Shown here one piece after another: positions 35,694 through 43,687 of a stretch of 64,000 nucleotides of DNA (position 1 is its first letter; every line of letters begins with the position of its first letter). The stretch comes from Myxococcales bacterium UBA5297 (GTDB taxonomy: Bacteria > Myxococcota > Myxococcia > Myxococcales > UBA5297): assembly GCA_002408385.1 (NCBI GenBank), contig DHSB01000161.1:18115-82114 (forward strand). The letters are read 5' to 3'. The translations under genes were made by a program, and so were the position numbers. The notes below the pieces were generated by a model. That model was not told the origin of the DNA. It saw only the letters and a program-made list of their open reading frames with translations, and did no database searches.

Positions 35694-36224
35694 ATGCGTT
35701 GGCCCCACCTTCTTCTGTGCGTGTCGCTGCTCGTGCCGTCGTCCGCGTTTGCCGCCGGCCCGGTCGTCTCGGGAGGCGTCATCGGAGTCCAAGACGCACT
35801 CGGGGGCCACGACTGGGCCCGCGGCATGAGCGGCGGCACCTACAAGTTGGCGTTCGAGGTCGGACAGCGCTTTCGCAGCGAGTGGAGCTTCAACCAGGCG
35901 CTGCTGATGAACCGGGACCGGGTTGGCACCCGTACCCTGGGCCTGAGCGGCTTTGGCTATCAACTCACCTTCCACCTGCGGCCCAAGGGTTTCTCACCCT
36001 ATGTCGGGCTTGGCGTCGAGATGGGCGTCGCGTTCCTCGAGAGCCAGCGCCACTCCGACTTCTGGAAAGACAAAGACGAGGGTCCCTATCTGCACGCCCG
36101 CGCGGTCTTCGGCCTGCGCTACCAGATGCGCTGTGGCCTGGGCTTCCGCGCCGAGCTAGCCCGTGGGACCTATGGGGCGTTCTACGCGTGGCAGGGCAAT
36201 TTGGGGCTTTCGTATACGTACTAG
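35694..36224 (+). CDS. Predicted small outer-membrane beta-barrel protein
   Basis: A protein of 176 residues. Signal peptide about 1-21 (SSAFAAG). The mature protein has alternating strands, such as LTFHLRPKGFSPYVGLGVEM and YLHARAVFGLRYQM, and ends in an aromatic residue (LSYTY), consistent with an eight-strand OmpW/OmpX-size barrel. The ATG at 35694 follows AAGGAG by seven nt, which rejects the longer frame from 35508. Function unknown. Confidence 0.72.
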   Translation: MRWPHLLLCVSLLVPSSAFAAGPVVSGGVIGVQDALGGHDWARGMSGGTYKLAFEVGQRFRSEWSFNQALLMNRDRVGTRTLGLSGFGYQLTFHLRPKGFSPYVGLGVEMGVAFLESQRHSDFWKDKDEGPYLHARAVFGLRYQMRCGLGFRAELARGTYGAFYAWQGNLGLSYTY

Positions 36225-36260
36225 GGCGGCGGTCGAGGGTCGACAGCCCGAGGCAGGCTG

Positions 36261-36280
36261 GGGCGCGGGGCATTGCGCCC
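36261..36280. repeat. Dispersed REP-like palindrome, copy 5 (degenerate)
   Basis: GGGCGC and GCGCCC flank an altered loop. It lies between two convergent genes like copies 1 and 4. Confidence 0.45.
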
Positions 36281-36504
36281 GTCCAGAGCTCGAGCACACG
36301 CACGGTCGCCAGTTTCTCCGAGCGGATTTCCCCCCAGGCGCGACCGAATAGCCGCGCGTCGTGACTGGCTCCAGGTCGCCACCGAGTCGAGCCTGACAAA
36401 CGAAGAGGCTTGCGCCCGCCCGGTTGGTTCCCGAGGCGGGCGTTTCTCTTTCTCAGGCTTGGCGACGGGCTCTCGCCACGACTCGATGATCCTCGGGCGG
36501 TCGC

Positions 36505-37077
36505 TCAGGGACGGGGAATCTGCCTTCCGGCGCGAGCGCAGATCACCTCGAAGACTTCGCGGGCGATGGGCAGGCCCCGGTCGTCGAAGTTCTTCGGGTT
36601 CTCCCAGAACTCGGTTACGTCACCGCGGTGGAGGCGCTCGTAAATGAGCGCCTTGGCCATCATCTGGATCTTGTCGGCGGCCTTGACCACCCGCGCCTCG
36701 AGCGAGTCTCCCTGGTCGGTCTCGCGCCACAGCTCGCTGAGGCTGGCCGGCAGCAGCCGCCGCGCGAGGTCGCTCTCGAGCTCGGAGAGCGCCTCGGTCA
36801 GCCGGGCGGTCTTCTGGGGCATCGGGACGTCGCCGGTGCGAGCCTCGGGGACGTCGTGCACCAGGGCCATCCGCAGCGCTCGCTCGCCATCGACCTCCGT
36901 GCCCTCGGCTCGCAGCGAGTCGACCAGCAGCGTGGTCACGAGGGCGACGCCGAAGCTGTGCTCGGCGATAGATTCACAGGGGCGAACCCCGCGCAGCAGC
37001 CATCCGGTGCGCGGCAGCTCGGCCAGAGGATCGAGATCGAGGAGGAGCTGGGCGATGGTGTCGGCGCGAGCGCTCAT
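36505..37077 (-). CDS. HD-domain phosphohydrolase (YfbR/HDDC2-like)
   Basis: A protein of 190 residues. The metal-binding HD pattern is visible: H in CESIAEHSFGVAL, the HD pair in ALVHDVPEARTGD and the distant D in AADKIQMM. This arrangement and length fit 5'-deoxynucleotidases of the YfbR/HDDC2 family, which hydrolyse nucleoside monophosphates; substrate is inferred. The start at 37077 has a purine-rich upstream stretch. The longer upstream open frame on this strand overlaps the kinase antisense and is rejected. Confidence 0.85.
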   Translation of the reverse strand: MSARADTIAQLLLDLDPLAELPRTGWLLRGVRPCESIAEHSFGVALVTTLLVDSLRAEGTEVDGERALRMALVHDVPEARTGDVPMPQKTARLTEALSELESDLARRLLPASLSELWRETDQGDSLEARVVKAADKIQMMAKALIYERLHRGDVTEFWENPKNFDDRGLPIAREVFEVICARAGRQIPRP

Positions 37078-37202
37078 GCCGCGCACACTACCAAGGCTCG
37101 GGCGGCTGCTCGACAGGCCGTTTTCACCCGGAGCGAGACGCCGGGGCCTGCGAACGGGCGGCTCCACGGGAAGGCCCCGCGGGCAGGGACGTGGCTGGCT
37201 GC

Positions 37203-37228
37203 CCGGTCTGTGTGCGATGGCAGACCGG
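37203..37228 (+). promoter_or_regulatory. Perfect 8-bp dyad before the PEGA-kinase gene
   Basis: CCGGTCTG (37203-37210) and CAGACCGG (37221-37228) are separated by 10 nt. A TTGACA starts two bp later (37230), so a protein bound here would cover or touch the -35. No convincing -10 follows. Confidence 0.5.
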
Positions 37229-37284
37229 CTTGACACCGGCGGTACGCCACGGCTTGTCTGAGGCGACTCTCGCAAGGAGCGACG

Positions 37285-39516
37285 ATGGAAGAGGGGCAGG
37301 TTGTCGGCGGCAAGTACAAGGTCTCCCGTGAGCTCTCGCGCGGTGGAATGGGCTCGGTCGTCCTGGCAACTCACGAGGGGCCCGAGGGCTTCGCGCGCGA
37401 GGTCGTCATCAAGACGCTGCTGCCCGCGCTGTCCGACCGCGAGGACCTCGTGCAGATGTTCCTCAACGAGGCGAGGCTCGCCGCTCAGCTCACGCACCCG
37501 AACATCGTCCACGTCTACGACTTCGGGAAGGAAGGCGACACCTACTTCCTGGTGATGGAGTACCTGCGCGGCGCGACGCTGGCCGCGCTTCTGCGGCGTG
37601 CCGCCCGCGAAGGCCGCCCGCTCTCCTCGAGCTTCATCGCCGCGGTCGGCGCGCAGGTGTGCGCGGGGCTGGCGTACGCACACACCAAGCATGGCCCCGA
37701 CGGACAGCCGCTGTGCGTCGTGCACCGGGACATCAGTCCACAGAACATCCTCTTGGCCGAGGAGGGCGTGGCCAAGATCCTCGACTTCGGCATCGCCAAG
37801 GCTCACCTGGGCGAGTCGCGGACGCGGGCCGGCGAGCTGAAGGGCAAGCCGTCGTACATGTCGCCCGAGCAGGCCCGGGGCCTGCCGGTCGACGCGCGAA
37901 GCGACGTCTTCTCGTTGGGAATCGTGCTTTGGGAGGGGCTCGCCGGCCGCAAGCTCTTTCCCGGCGGCAATCCCCTCGAGCTGGTCCAGAAGATCTGCGA
38001 GGAGCCGATCCCGCCCATCGGCTCGATCGCCGCCGGCATTCCGCTCGAGCTTTCGGCGGCGATCGACCGCGCGCTCGAGCGCGATCTCGACAGGCGGTTT
38101 CAAGGCTCGGCAGACATGGGGCGGGCGCTCGACAACGTCTTCTACGGCATGGGCGGGCACAGCTACGAGGAGGAGATCCTCGCGGAGCTGAGTGACAAGC
38201 CGAGGCTCGGCGCCGGGGTCATCGACACCCCGGCCTCGCGCCCGGCCGGTGAGTCGCTCCAGGCCTGGATCCCGGGGTGGGACGGGGGCGGCACGCCGAG
38301 CTTCTCAGAGTCGAGCGCGCCTCTCGAGCTCGACCGGCGCGAGCCAACTGAGGCGACCGCCAGCGTGGCGGTGGAGTCTTGGGCCGCGCCGCAGGCCGCC
38401 CCGGCGATGAACGCGGGCATGGCGAGCAGGGCGGCGCGATTCGAGCCGTCGAAGCCTCACACGCCCACCGCCGCGGGGAGCGCTCGTGTAGCGACGACCT
38501 CGCGAGGGCCCCGTCATCTTCTCTCGGTCGCCGTCGCAGCCGCGGTGCTTCTCGGGGCAGGCGTCGGCGGGCTCGTGTTTCTGAAGGGCGGGGACGGGGC
38601 GGAGCGCGGAGCGCCGGTCCGCGAGGTCTCGAGGTGGGTCGAGGACCTGAAGACGGTCAACGCGCAGATCTCGTCGGTCCCGAACGGCGCCGCCATCTGG
38701 ATAGACGGTGCGGACTCGGGGAAGAAGACGCCGGCCACCATCGCGCTCGATACCGGCAAGGACCACACGATCACGCTGCGACACCCCGACTTCCTCGAGA
38801 ACGCGACCTCGGTCTTCGTCGCGCCCAACACGCCGCTGAACCTCGAGCCATTGCTCACCCCAGGGGCGCGCGTCGAGGTCACGACGGTGCCACCGGGCGC
38901 GACGGTCCTGCTCGACGGGGTGCCGCAGTTTCGGACCCCGGGCCAGACTCCGGCTTTGCCGAAGGGCAAGCACCAATTGGTCCTGCAACTCGAGGGCTAC
39001 GTCGTCGAGCGCCGCGAGCTCGAGCTGACCGACGCACAGCCGCTCAGGTTCTCCTTCGATCTCGCCAAGGGCGCCGAGCTCGCGGTGAAGAGCACGCCCG
39101 CCAACGCCGTGATCCTCATCGACGGGAAGGACACCGGACAGGTCACGCCCGCCGTCGTCGCGGTGCCCCCCGGCAAGAGGCGCACGGTGGGCGTGGCGAA
39201 GGCGGGCTTCCTCGCGCAGTCGCGGACGCTGGCCCGGGTCAAGGAGGGCAGGCTCCAGCCCCTCGAATTCAGGCTCGAGAACGCCCAGCGCGCCGAGATC
39301 AACGGCCGGCTCGCCAACCTCGAGAAGGAGATGGCCGATTGGGAGAAGCGGCTCGAGGCCCTGGAGAAGCGCCGTTCCGGGTTCGTCATCACCGGCAGCG
39401 TGCAGCAGGAGATCGTGCTCGAGCGGGAGATCGAGACCGCCGAGAAGCACATCGAGGACCTGTCGGCCGACATCTCGACGCTCAGGGACGACCTGGCGAG
39501 GGTCGTCGATCCTTGA
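37285..39516 (+). CDS. Transmembrane Ser/Thr protein kinase with three PEGA domains
   Basis: A protein of 743 residues. The cytoplasmic kinase domain (about 10-275) has SRGGMGSVVLA, lysine in VVIKTL, VVHRDISPQNIL and DFGIAK. A low-complexity juxtamembrane part precedes one helix (about 412-433). Outside are three PEGA repeats, each with a PxGAxxxIDG-like core: PNGAAIWIDG, PPGATVLLDG and PANAVILIDG. The end (about 690-743) is a coiled coil (LANLEKEMADWEKRLEALEK). PEGA domains are thought to bind surface structures or sugars. It ends 100 bp before sctN, so it may regulate that cluster. ATG 37285 is preceded by AAGGAG. Confidence 0.9.
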   Translation: MEEGQVVGGKYKVSRELSRGGMGSVVLATHEGPEGFAREVVIKTLLPALSDREDLVQMFLNEARLAAQLTHPNIVHVYDFGKEGDTYFLVMEYLRGATLAALLRRAAREGRPLSSSFIAAVGAQVCAGLAYAHTKHGPDGQPLCVVHRDISPQNILLAEEGVAKILDFGIAKAHLGESRTRAGELKGKPSYMSPEQARGLPVDARSDVFSLGIVLWEGLAGRKLFPGGNPLELVQKICEEPIPPIGSIAAGIPLELSAAIDRALERDLDRRFQGSADMGRALDNVFYGMGGHSYEEEILAELSDKPRLGAGVIDTPASRPAGESLQAWIPGWDGGGTPSFSESSAPLELDRREPTEATASVAVESWAAPQAAPAMNAGMASRAARFEPSKPHTPTAAGSARVATTSRGPRHLLSVAVAAAVLLGAGVGGLVFLKGGDGAERGAPVREVSRWVEDLKTVNAQISSVPNGAAIWIDGADSGKKTPATIALDTGKDHTITLRHPDFLENATSVFVAPNTPLNLEPLLTPGARVEVTTVPPGATVLLDGVPQFRTPGQTPALPKGKHQLVLQLEGYVVERRELELTDAQPLRFSFDLAKGAELAVKSTPANAVILIDGKDTGQVTPAVVAVPPGKRRTVGVAKAGFLAQSRTLARVKEGRLQPLEFRLENAQRAEINGRLANLEKEMADWEKRLEALEKRRSGFVITGSVQQEIVLEREIETAEKHIEDLSADISTLRDDLARVVDP

Positions 39517-39616
39517 AGAGCCGCCAGCCTGGGCGCTCGGGGCCAGCGAATTTGCGGCCTGCGCCCGACAGCGGCGAACATGCTGCCACGCACGGTTCGA
39601 CTTGGAGGCGCGCCGG

Positions 39617-40927
39617 ATGGCCATCGATCTTTCGAAGTACCACGAGCTGGTCAAGGAGGCTCAGACGGTCCGGGTGCGCGGCCGGGTGACCGAGCTGACC
39701 GGGCTGGTGATCAAGGCGGTCGTGCCCGGCGTGCGAGTCGGCGAGGTGGTCGAGGTCCAGGGCTCGCGGCGCCGCTGGGTCAAGGCCGAGGTCGTCGGCT
39801 TCCAGGGCGACGAGGTGATGCTCATGCCGCTCGGCGAGCTGAGCGGCGTGGGGCCGACCAGCGAGGTGGTGCCGACCGGCCGTCCGCTCACCATCCGCGT
39901 CGGTGAGGGCCTGCTCGGGCGCCTGCTCAACGGACTGGGCGAGCCGATTGACGGCAAGCCGTTGCCCGACGACCTCATCGAGTGGTCGGTCGACCGCGAC
40001 TGCCCCGACCCCTTCCTGCGCCAGCGCATCGAGAAGCCGCTGTCGCTGGGCATCAAGGCCATCGACGGGCTGCTGACCGTGGGCACCGGCCAGCGCGTCG
40101 GGCTCTTCGCCGGCTCGGGCGTGGGCAAGTCGACGCTGATGGGCCAGATCACCCGGCAGGTCAAATCGGACCTGTCGGTGGTCTGCCTGGTCGGCGAGCG
40201 CGGACGCGAGGTGCGCGAGTTCATCGAGGACTCGCTCGGCGAGGAGGGCATGAAGCGCTCGGTCGTGGTCTGCGCGACCTCGGACCAGCCGTCTCTGGTG
40301 CGCCTGCGCTGTGCCTTCGTGGCCACCGCCATCGCCGAGTACTTCCGCGAGCGCGGCGGCAACGTGATGTTCATGCTCGACACGGTCACCCGCCTCGCCC
40401 GCGCCCAGCGCGAGATAGGCCTGGCCATCGGCGAGCCGCCCGCGCGCCAGGGCTACCCGCCCAGCGTCTTTTCGATGCTGCCGAAGATCCTCGAGCGCAC
40501 CGGCAACAGCGACAAGGGCTTCTGCACCGCCATCTACACCGTGCTCGTGGCCGGCGGCGACATGGAGGAGCCCATCGCCGACGAGGTGCGCGGCATCCTC
40601 GACGGCCACTTCATCCTCAACCGCGCCCTCGCCGAGCGTAACCACTGGCCGGCCATCGACGTGCTCGCCTCGCTCTCGCGCGTGATGACCTCGGTCGCCA
40701 GCCCCGAGCACAAGGAGGCGGCCGGCAAGCTGCGCGAGACGCTGGCGACCTACGAGAAGCAGCGCGACCTCATCCTGCTCGGCGCCTACCAATACGGCTC
40801 GGACCCGAAGACCGACTACGCCATCGACAAGATCGAAGCCATCGAGACCTTCCTCAAGCAGCGCACCGAAGAGGAGGCCGAATACGACGAGATCGTCGCC
40901 CAGCTCGTGGAGATGTTCGAGGACTGA
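39617..40927 (+). CDS. sctN: Type III secretion/flagellar export ATPase (SctN/FliI family)
   Basis: A protein of 436 residues, the normal length. The Walker A motif is GLFAGSGVGKSTLMG, followed by VGERGREVREF, and the Walker B region is NVMFMLDTVTRLARAQREIG with GEPPARQGYPPSVF, all diagnostic of SctN/FliI and not of F1-ATPase. It powers unfolding and delivery of substrates to the export gate. ATG 39617 lies 8 nt after GGAGG; a TTG at 39602 would place the SD inside the gene. Whether it is flagellar or secretory cannot be told from the sequence alone; no flagellar filament gene is in view. Confidence 0.93.
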   Translation: MAIDLSKYHELVKEAQTVRVRGRVTELTGLVIKAVVPGVRVGEVVEVQGSRRRWVKAEVVGFQGDEVMLMPLGELSGVGPTSEVVPTGRPLTIRVGEGLLGRLLNGLGEPIDGKPLPDDLIEWSVDRDCPDPFLRQRIEKPLSLGIKAIDGLLTVGTGQRVGLFAGSGVGKSTLMGQITRQVKSDLSVVCLVGERGREVREFIEDSLGEEGMKRSVVVCATSDQPSLVRLRCAFVATAIAEYFRERGGNVMFMLDTVTRLARAQREIGLAIGEPPARQGYPPSVFSMLPKILERTGNSDKGFCTAIYTVLVAGGDMEEPIADEVRGILDGHFILNRALAERNHWPAIDVLASLSRVMTSVASPEHKEAAGKLRETLATYEKQRDLILLGAYQYGSDPKTDYAIDKIEAIETFLKQRTEEEAEYDEIVAQLVEMFED

Positions 40928-41001
40928 AGGCCTCTCCACGCCCTGCTCGGGGAGAGCCTGGTGCGGTGGGGCGGACCGAATGCGGCCCGCCCAGAGAGCG
41001 T

Positions 41002-41020
41002 GCGCCGGCTCGGCCGGCGC
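41002..41020. terminator. Candidate GC hairpin between convergent genes
   Basis: GCGCCGGC, loop TCG, GCCGGCGC: perfect 8-bp stem, 75 bp after the sctN stop codon and 69 bp from the end of the opposed methyltransferase gene. There is no T tract on either side, so it could slow polymerase from both directions but is not a classic terminator. Confidence 0.4.
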
Positions 41021-41088
41021 GCAGGCCGGCCCACCGGCAGCCCATGCCGAGCGCCGCGGTCGCGAAGGGGACGGCCCGTCGAACCGCT

Positions 41089-41964
41089 TCAGCGAGCCTT
41101 CGGTGGATCGCGCAGCAGCTCGGCTTCGCGAGCGGGCTCCTTCGAGCAGCCGGCCTTGGCGAGCGCGGCGAGGTCGAAGGGCAGCTTGTTCGCCCGCTGC
41201 AGGCGCGAGGCCTCTTCGGTCAGCTTGCCGGTCTCGGGCAGCGCGCCCGCGCTCGCAAAGAAGATGCGCTGGCCCGCGGTGGGCACTTCGTAGATGCACA
41301 GGTTGGCGAAGGCCTTCTCGTAGGTCTGGCGCATCGACCAGTAGAGCCCGTTGGCGTCCGCGCTCCAGACGTTGCCGACGGCCAGGCCCCGCGGTGAGAG
41401 CCGGGCGCGGACCGCGAAGAGGAACTCGAGCGTGGCCAGGTGCCTGGGGATGCTCGAGGGGCCGTAGGCGTCGAGGAAGATGAGGTCGTAGGTCTGTGTG
41501 GCCTGCTCGACGAAGGCCCGCCCGTCGCCGACGTGGACGCGCAGCTTGTCGTCCTCGCGAAACCCGAAGTAGCGCCGGGCGACCTCGACGACCGCCGGGT
41601 CGATGTCCACCGCGTCGATGCGCATCTCCGGGTAGAGCGTGCGCAGGAACATCGGCATCGCGCCGCCGCCCAGGCCCACGACGAGCGCGCTCTGCGGGTT
41701 GGGGACGGCCGCAAGCGCGATCATCGCCGAGCGCGTGTACTCCAGCTCGAGGCGCAGCGGCTGGCCCGGCCGGACCGCGCTCTGGATGGCGCCGATCGGC
41801 GCGAAGATGAGCGAGCGCAGCCCGCCCTTTTCCTGGACGATGATGTGGTTGAAGTCCGAGCGCCTCTCGAACAACGTCTTCGGACTCGCCGCGAGCGAGC
41901 CGGCCGCGGCGAGCGAGCCGGAGGCGACGAGCAAGCCGGTGAGGTAGGGGATCAAATCGCGCAT
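41089..41964 (-). CDS. Spermidine-synthase-like SAM-dependent methyltransferase family protein
   Basis: A protein of 291 residues. The Rossmann core has the SAM motif VVGLGGGAMPMFL, the acidic end of strand 2 in DAVDIDPAVVEVA, then VHVGDGRAF and YDLIFLDAYG, as in the spermidine synthase superfamily. The N-terminus has a hydrophobic segment (about 8-26), which could be a signal peptide or anchor; this is unusual for a polyamine enzyme. It is inserted in opposite orientation between sctN and sctO. Substrate unknown. Confidence 0.78.
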   Translation of the reverse strand: MRDLIPYLTGLLVASGSLAAAGSLAASPKTLFERRSDFNHIIVQEKGGLRSLIFAPIGAIQSAVRPGQPLRLELEYTRSAMIALAAVPNPQSALVVGLGGGAMPMFLRTLYPEMRIDAVDIDPAVVEVARRYFGFREDDKLRVHVGDGRAFVEQATQTYDLIFLDAYGPSSIPRHLATLEFLFAVRARLSPRGLAVGNVWSADANGLYWSMRQTYEKAFANLCIYEVPTAGQRIFFASAGALPETGKLTEEASRLQRANKLPFDLAALAKAGCSKEPAREAELLRDPPKAR

Positions 41965-42123
41965 GAAGGTGGATTCCGGGCGGCAAGGAGGTGTCGCCCA
42001 GTATACGGTTCGGATCGCGCTCGGTCACCGTCCGGAATCGACCAGGGGCCTGGCCAGCTTGCGGGGCTCGAGGCGCTCGCCGCCCGCGCTGCCCTCGGGC
42101 TTTCGGGCTACAATCCCGGCCAC

Positions 42124-42618
42124 ATGGCCCCCCAATACCGCCTCGAGACGCTGCTCGAGATCCGCCGGCGCGCCGAAGAGGCCGCCAAGAACGAGTTCGC
42201 CCACGCCCAGAAGGCGCTCGCTGCGGCGCGCGCGGAGCTGCAGCGGCGCCTCGACGATCTCGAGCGCCGCAAGCGCGAGCGCAAGGCGAAGGTCGACGCC
42301 CATCTCCAGGAGCTCATCTCGAAGGGCATGGGAGCGCTCGGGGTGCAGGGCATGGGCGCCTACGAGAAGCGGCTTCGGGCCGAGGAGGACGAGGTCGCCG
42401 AGCAGATAGAGGCCCAGCGCGAGGTCGTCGCCCAGGCCGAGGCCGAGGTCGAGCGCAAGCGGGCCGCGCTCGCCGAGGCGGCCAAAGAGGTCAAGGCCAT
42501 CGAGAAGCACAAGGAGAAGTTCCTCAAGCAGAAGAAGGCCGAGCGCGACGCGAGAGAAGAGCAGGCGGGCGAAGAGATTGGCAACGCGCTGTTCCTGGCG
42601 CGCCGCCGAGAAAAGTGA
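42124..42618 (+). CDS. sctO: SctO/FliJ-like coiled-coil stalk protein
   Basis: A protein of 164 residues made almost entirely of charged heptad-like helix, starting MAPQYRLETLLEIRRRAEE, as in FliJ (YRLxxLLxxR). FliJ/SctO forms the central stalk inside the export ATPase ring. Identification rests on this N-terminal pattern, length and context beside sctN, sctP-like and sctQ; coiled-coil sequence alone would be weak. The downstream gene begins 9 nt after its stop. Confidence 0.78.
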   Translation: MAPQYRLETLLEIRRRAEEAAKNEFAHAQKALAAARAELQRRLDDLERRKRERKAKVDAHLQELISKGMGALGVQGMGAYEKRLRAEEDEVAEQIEAQREVVAQAEAEVERKRAALAEAAKEVKAIEKHKEKFLKQKKAERDAREEQAGEEIGNALFLARRREK

Positions 42619-42627
42619 GCCGGTCCG

Positions 42628-43665
42628 ATGAGCCGAGTCGACGAATCCCGAGCAGAGCGTCGCGCCGAGGAGGCCCGACTCGCCGATCAGCGCGCCAAGG
42701 AGCAGCAGCAGAAGAAGCGCACCGACGAGGCCTCGGCTTTCGATCGGGCGCTCGCCTCCAAGTCCGCTGAAGCCCCGCGCGGCGCGCGGATGCCGGCCAG
42801 GCCCGAGCAGCCTCCGCAGGCCGCGGAGCCGGCCCGAGAGACGCAAGCCGAGCCGGAAGCGCCGCGTGAGGCCGAGGCGGCGCCAAAGGAGAACGAGTCG
42901 CCCGCAGCGCGCCGGGCGCGGCTCGCCCGCCAGCCCTTCGCGCCGCGCTCCTTCGGCCAGAGGCTCCAGGCGAAGCAGGGCTTGCAGCAGGCGCCCGACC
43001 AGGTGCTGCAGTCGAAGGCCCAGTCGAGCCAGGAGTCGAACAAGGCGCTTCAGGGGCGCGGCAAGGACCTCATCGAGCAGAATCAGGCGAAGGCCGAGGC
43101 GCGCGCCGACTCGCTTGGCTCCCAGAGCAGGTCCGAGTCGCGGCGCGGCGCCGAGCGCTCGTCGGAGGCGCGGGGTGAGGAGCTTGGCAAGTCGTCGCTC
43201 GCCGGAGGCGCGGACAAGAAGCGCGTCGCCACCCGCGGCGGAGAGGAGCGAGGCGGCACGGGCAGGGAGTCGAAGGGCGATGACAAGGAGCAGAAGAGCA
43301 GCTTCCGGCTGCCGCCCGCCGCGCTGCTCGCGCCCCCGCCGCTCGCCCGCCCGCGCGATGTCCAAGCGGCGCGCTTTGCGGCGATCACCAAGGAGATCGT
43401 CGACAAGATCGTCTCGCGGGTGATGGTCGGCTCGAACGCAAAGGGCATCCCGGAGTTTCGCCTCGAGCTCAAATCGAGCGTGCTCAAGGGATTGAGCATC
43501 AAGGTGTCAGGAGGTCGCGGCGGCAAGATTCGTGCGGTATTCTCCGGCAGCGACAAGGACGTGTTGGCTGCTTTGGAGCAGTCGAAGGGAGAGCTGGCCA
43601 AAGCGCTCGAGGCGCGCGGGTTGACCCTCGAAGAGCTCGTGATCGAGAGGGCCGAAGAGGCCTGA
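42628..43665 (+). CDS. SctP/FliK-like length-control protein
   Basis: A protein of 345 residues. The first 240 are low-complexity, Ala/Glu/Arg/Gln/Ser-rich and probably unfolded. The C-terminal ~95 residues form a compact domain (FRLELKSSVLKGLSIKVSGG and later VLAALEQSKGELAKALEARG). This resembles the substrate-specificity-switch domain of FliK/SctP, in which a beta-rich Flg_hook-like fold follows a long ruler. The assignment is by architecture and place between sctO and sctQ, and the sequence match is modest. Confidence 0.62.
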   Translation: MSRVDESRAERRAEEARLADQRAKEQQQKKRTDEASAFDRALASKSAEAPRGARMPARPEQPPQAAEPARETQAEPEAPREAEAAPKENESPAARRARLARQPFAPRSFGQRLQAKQGLQQAPDQVLQSKAQSSQESNKALQGRGKDLIEQNQAKAEARADSLGSQSRSESRRGAERSSEARGEELGKSSLAGGADKKRVATRGGEERGGTGRESKGDDKEQKSSFRLPPAALLAPPPLARPRDVQAARFAAITKEIVDKIVSRVMVGSNAKGIPEFRLELKSSVLKGLSIKVSGGRGGKIRAVFSGSDKDVLAALEQSKGELAKALEARGLTLEELVIERAEEA

Positions 43666-43687
43666 CGCAGCGAAGGGACGAACGTCG

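Noticed and set aside
36505-38160. Long minus-strand frame extending the HD protein into the PEGA kinase
   Set aside because: The HD fold is complete from 37077, and the extension is antisense to a clear kinase domain.
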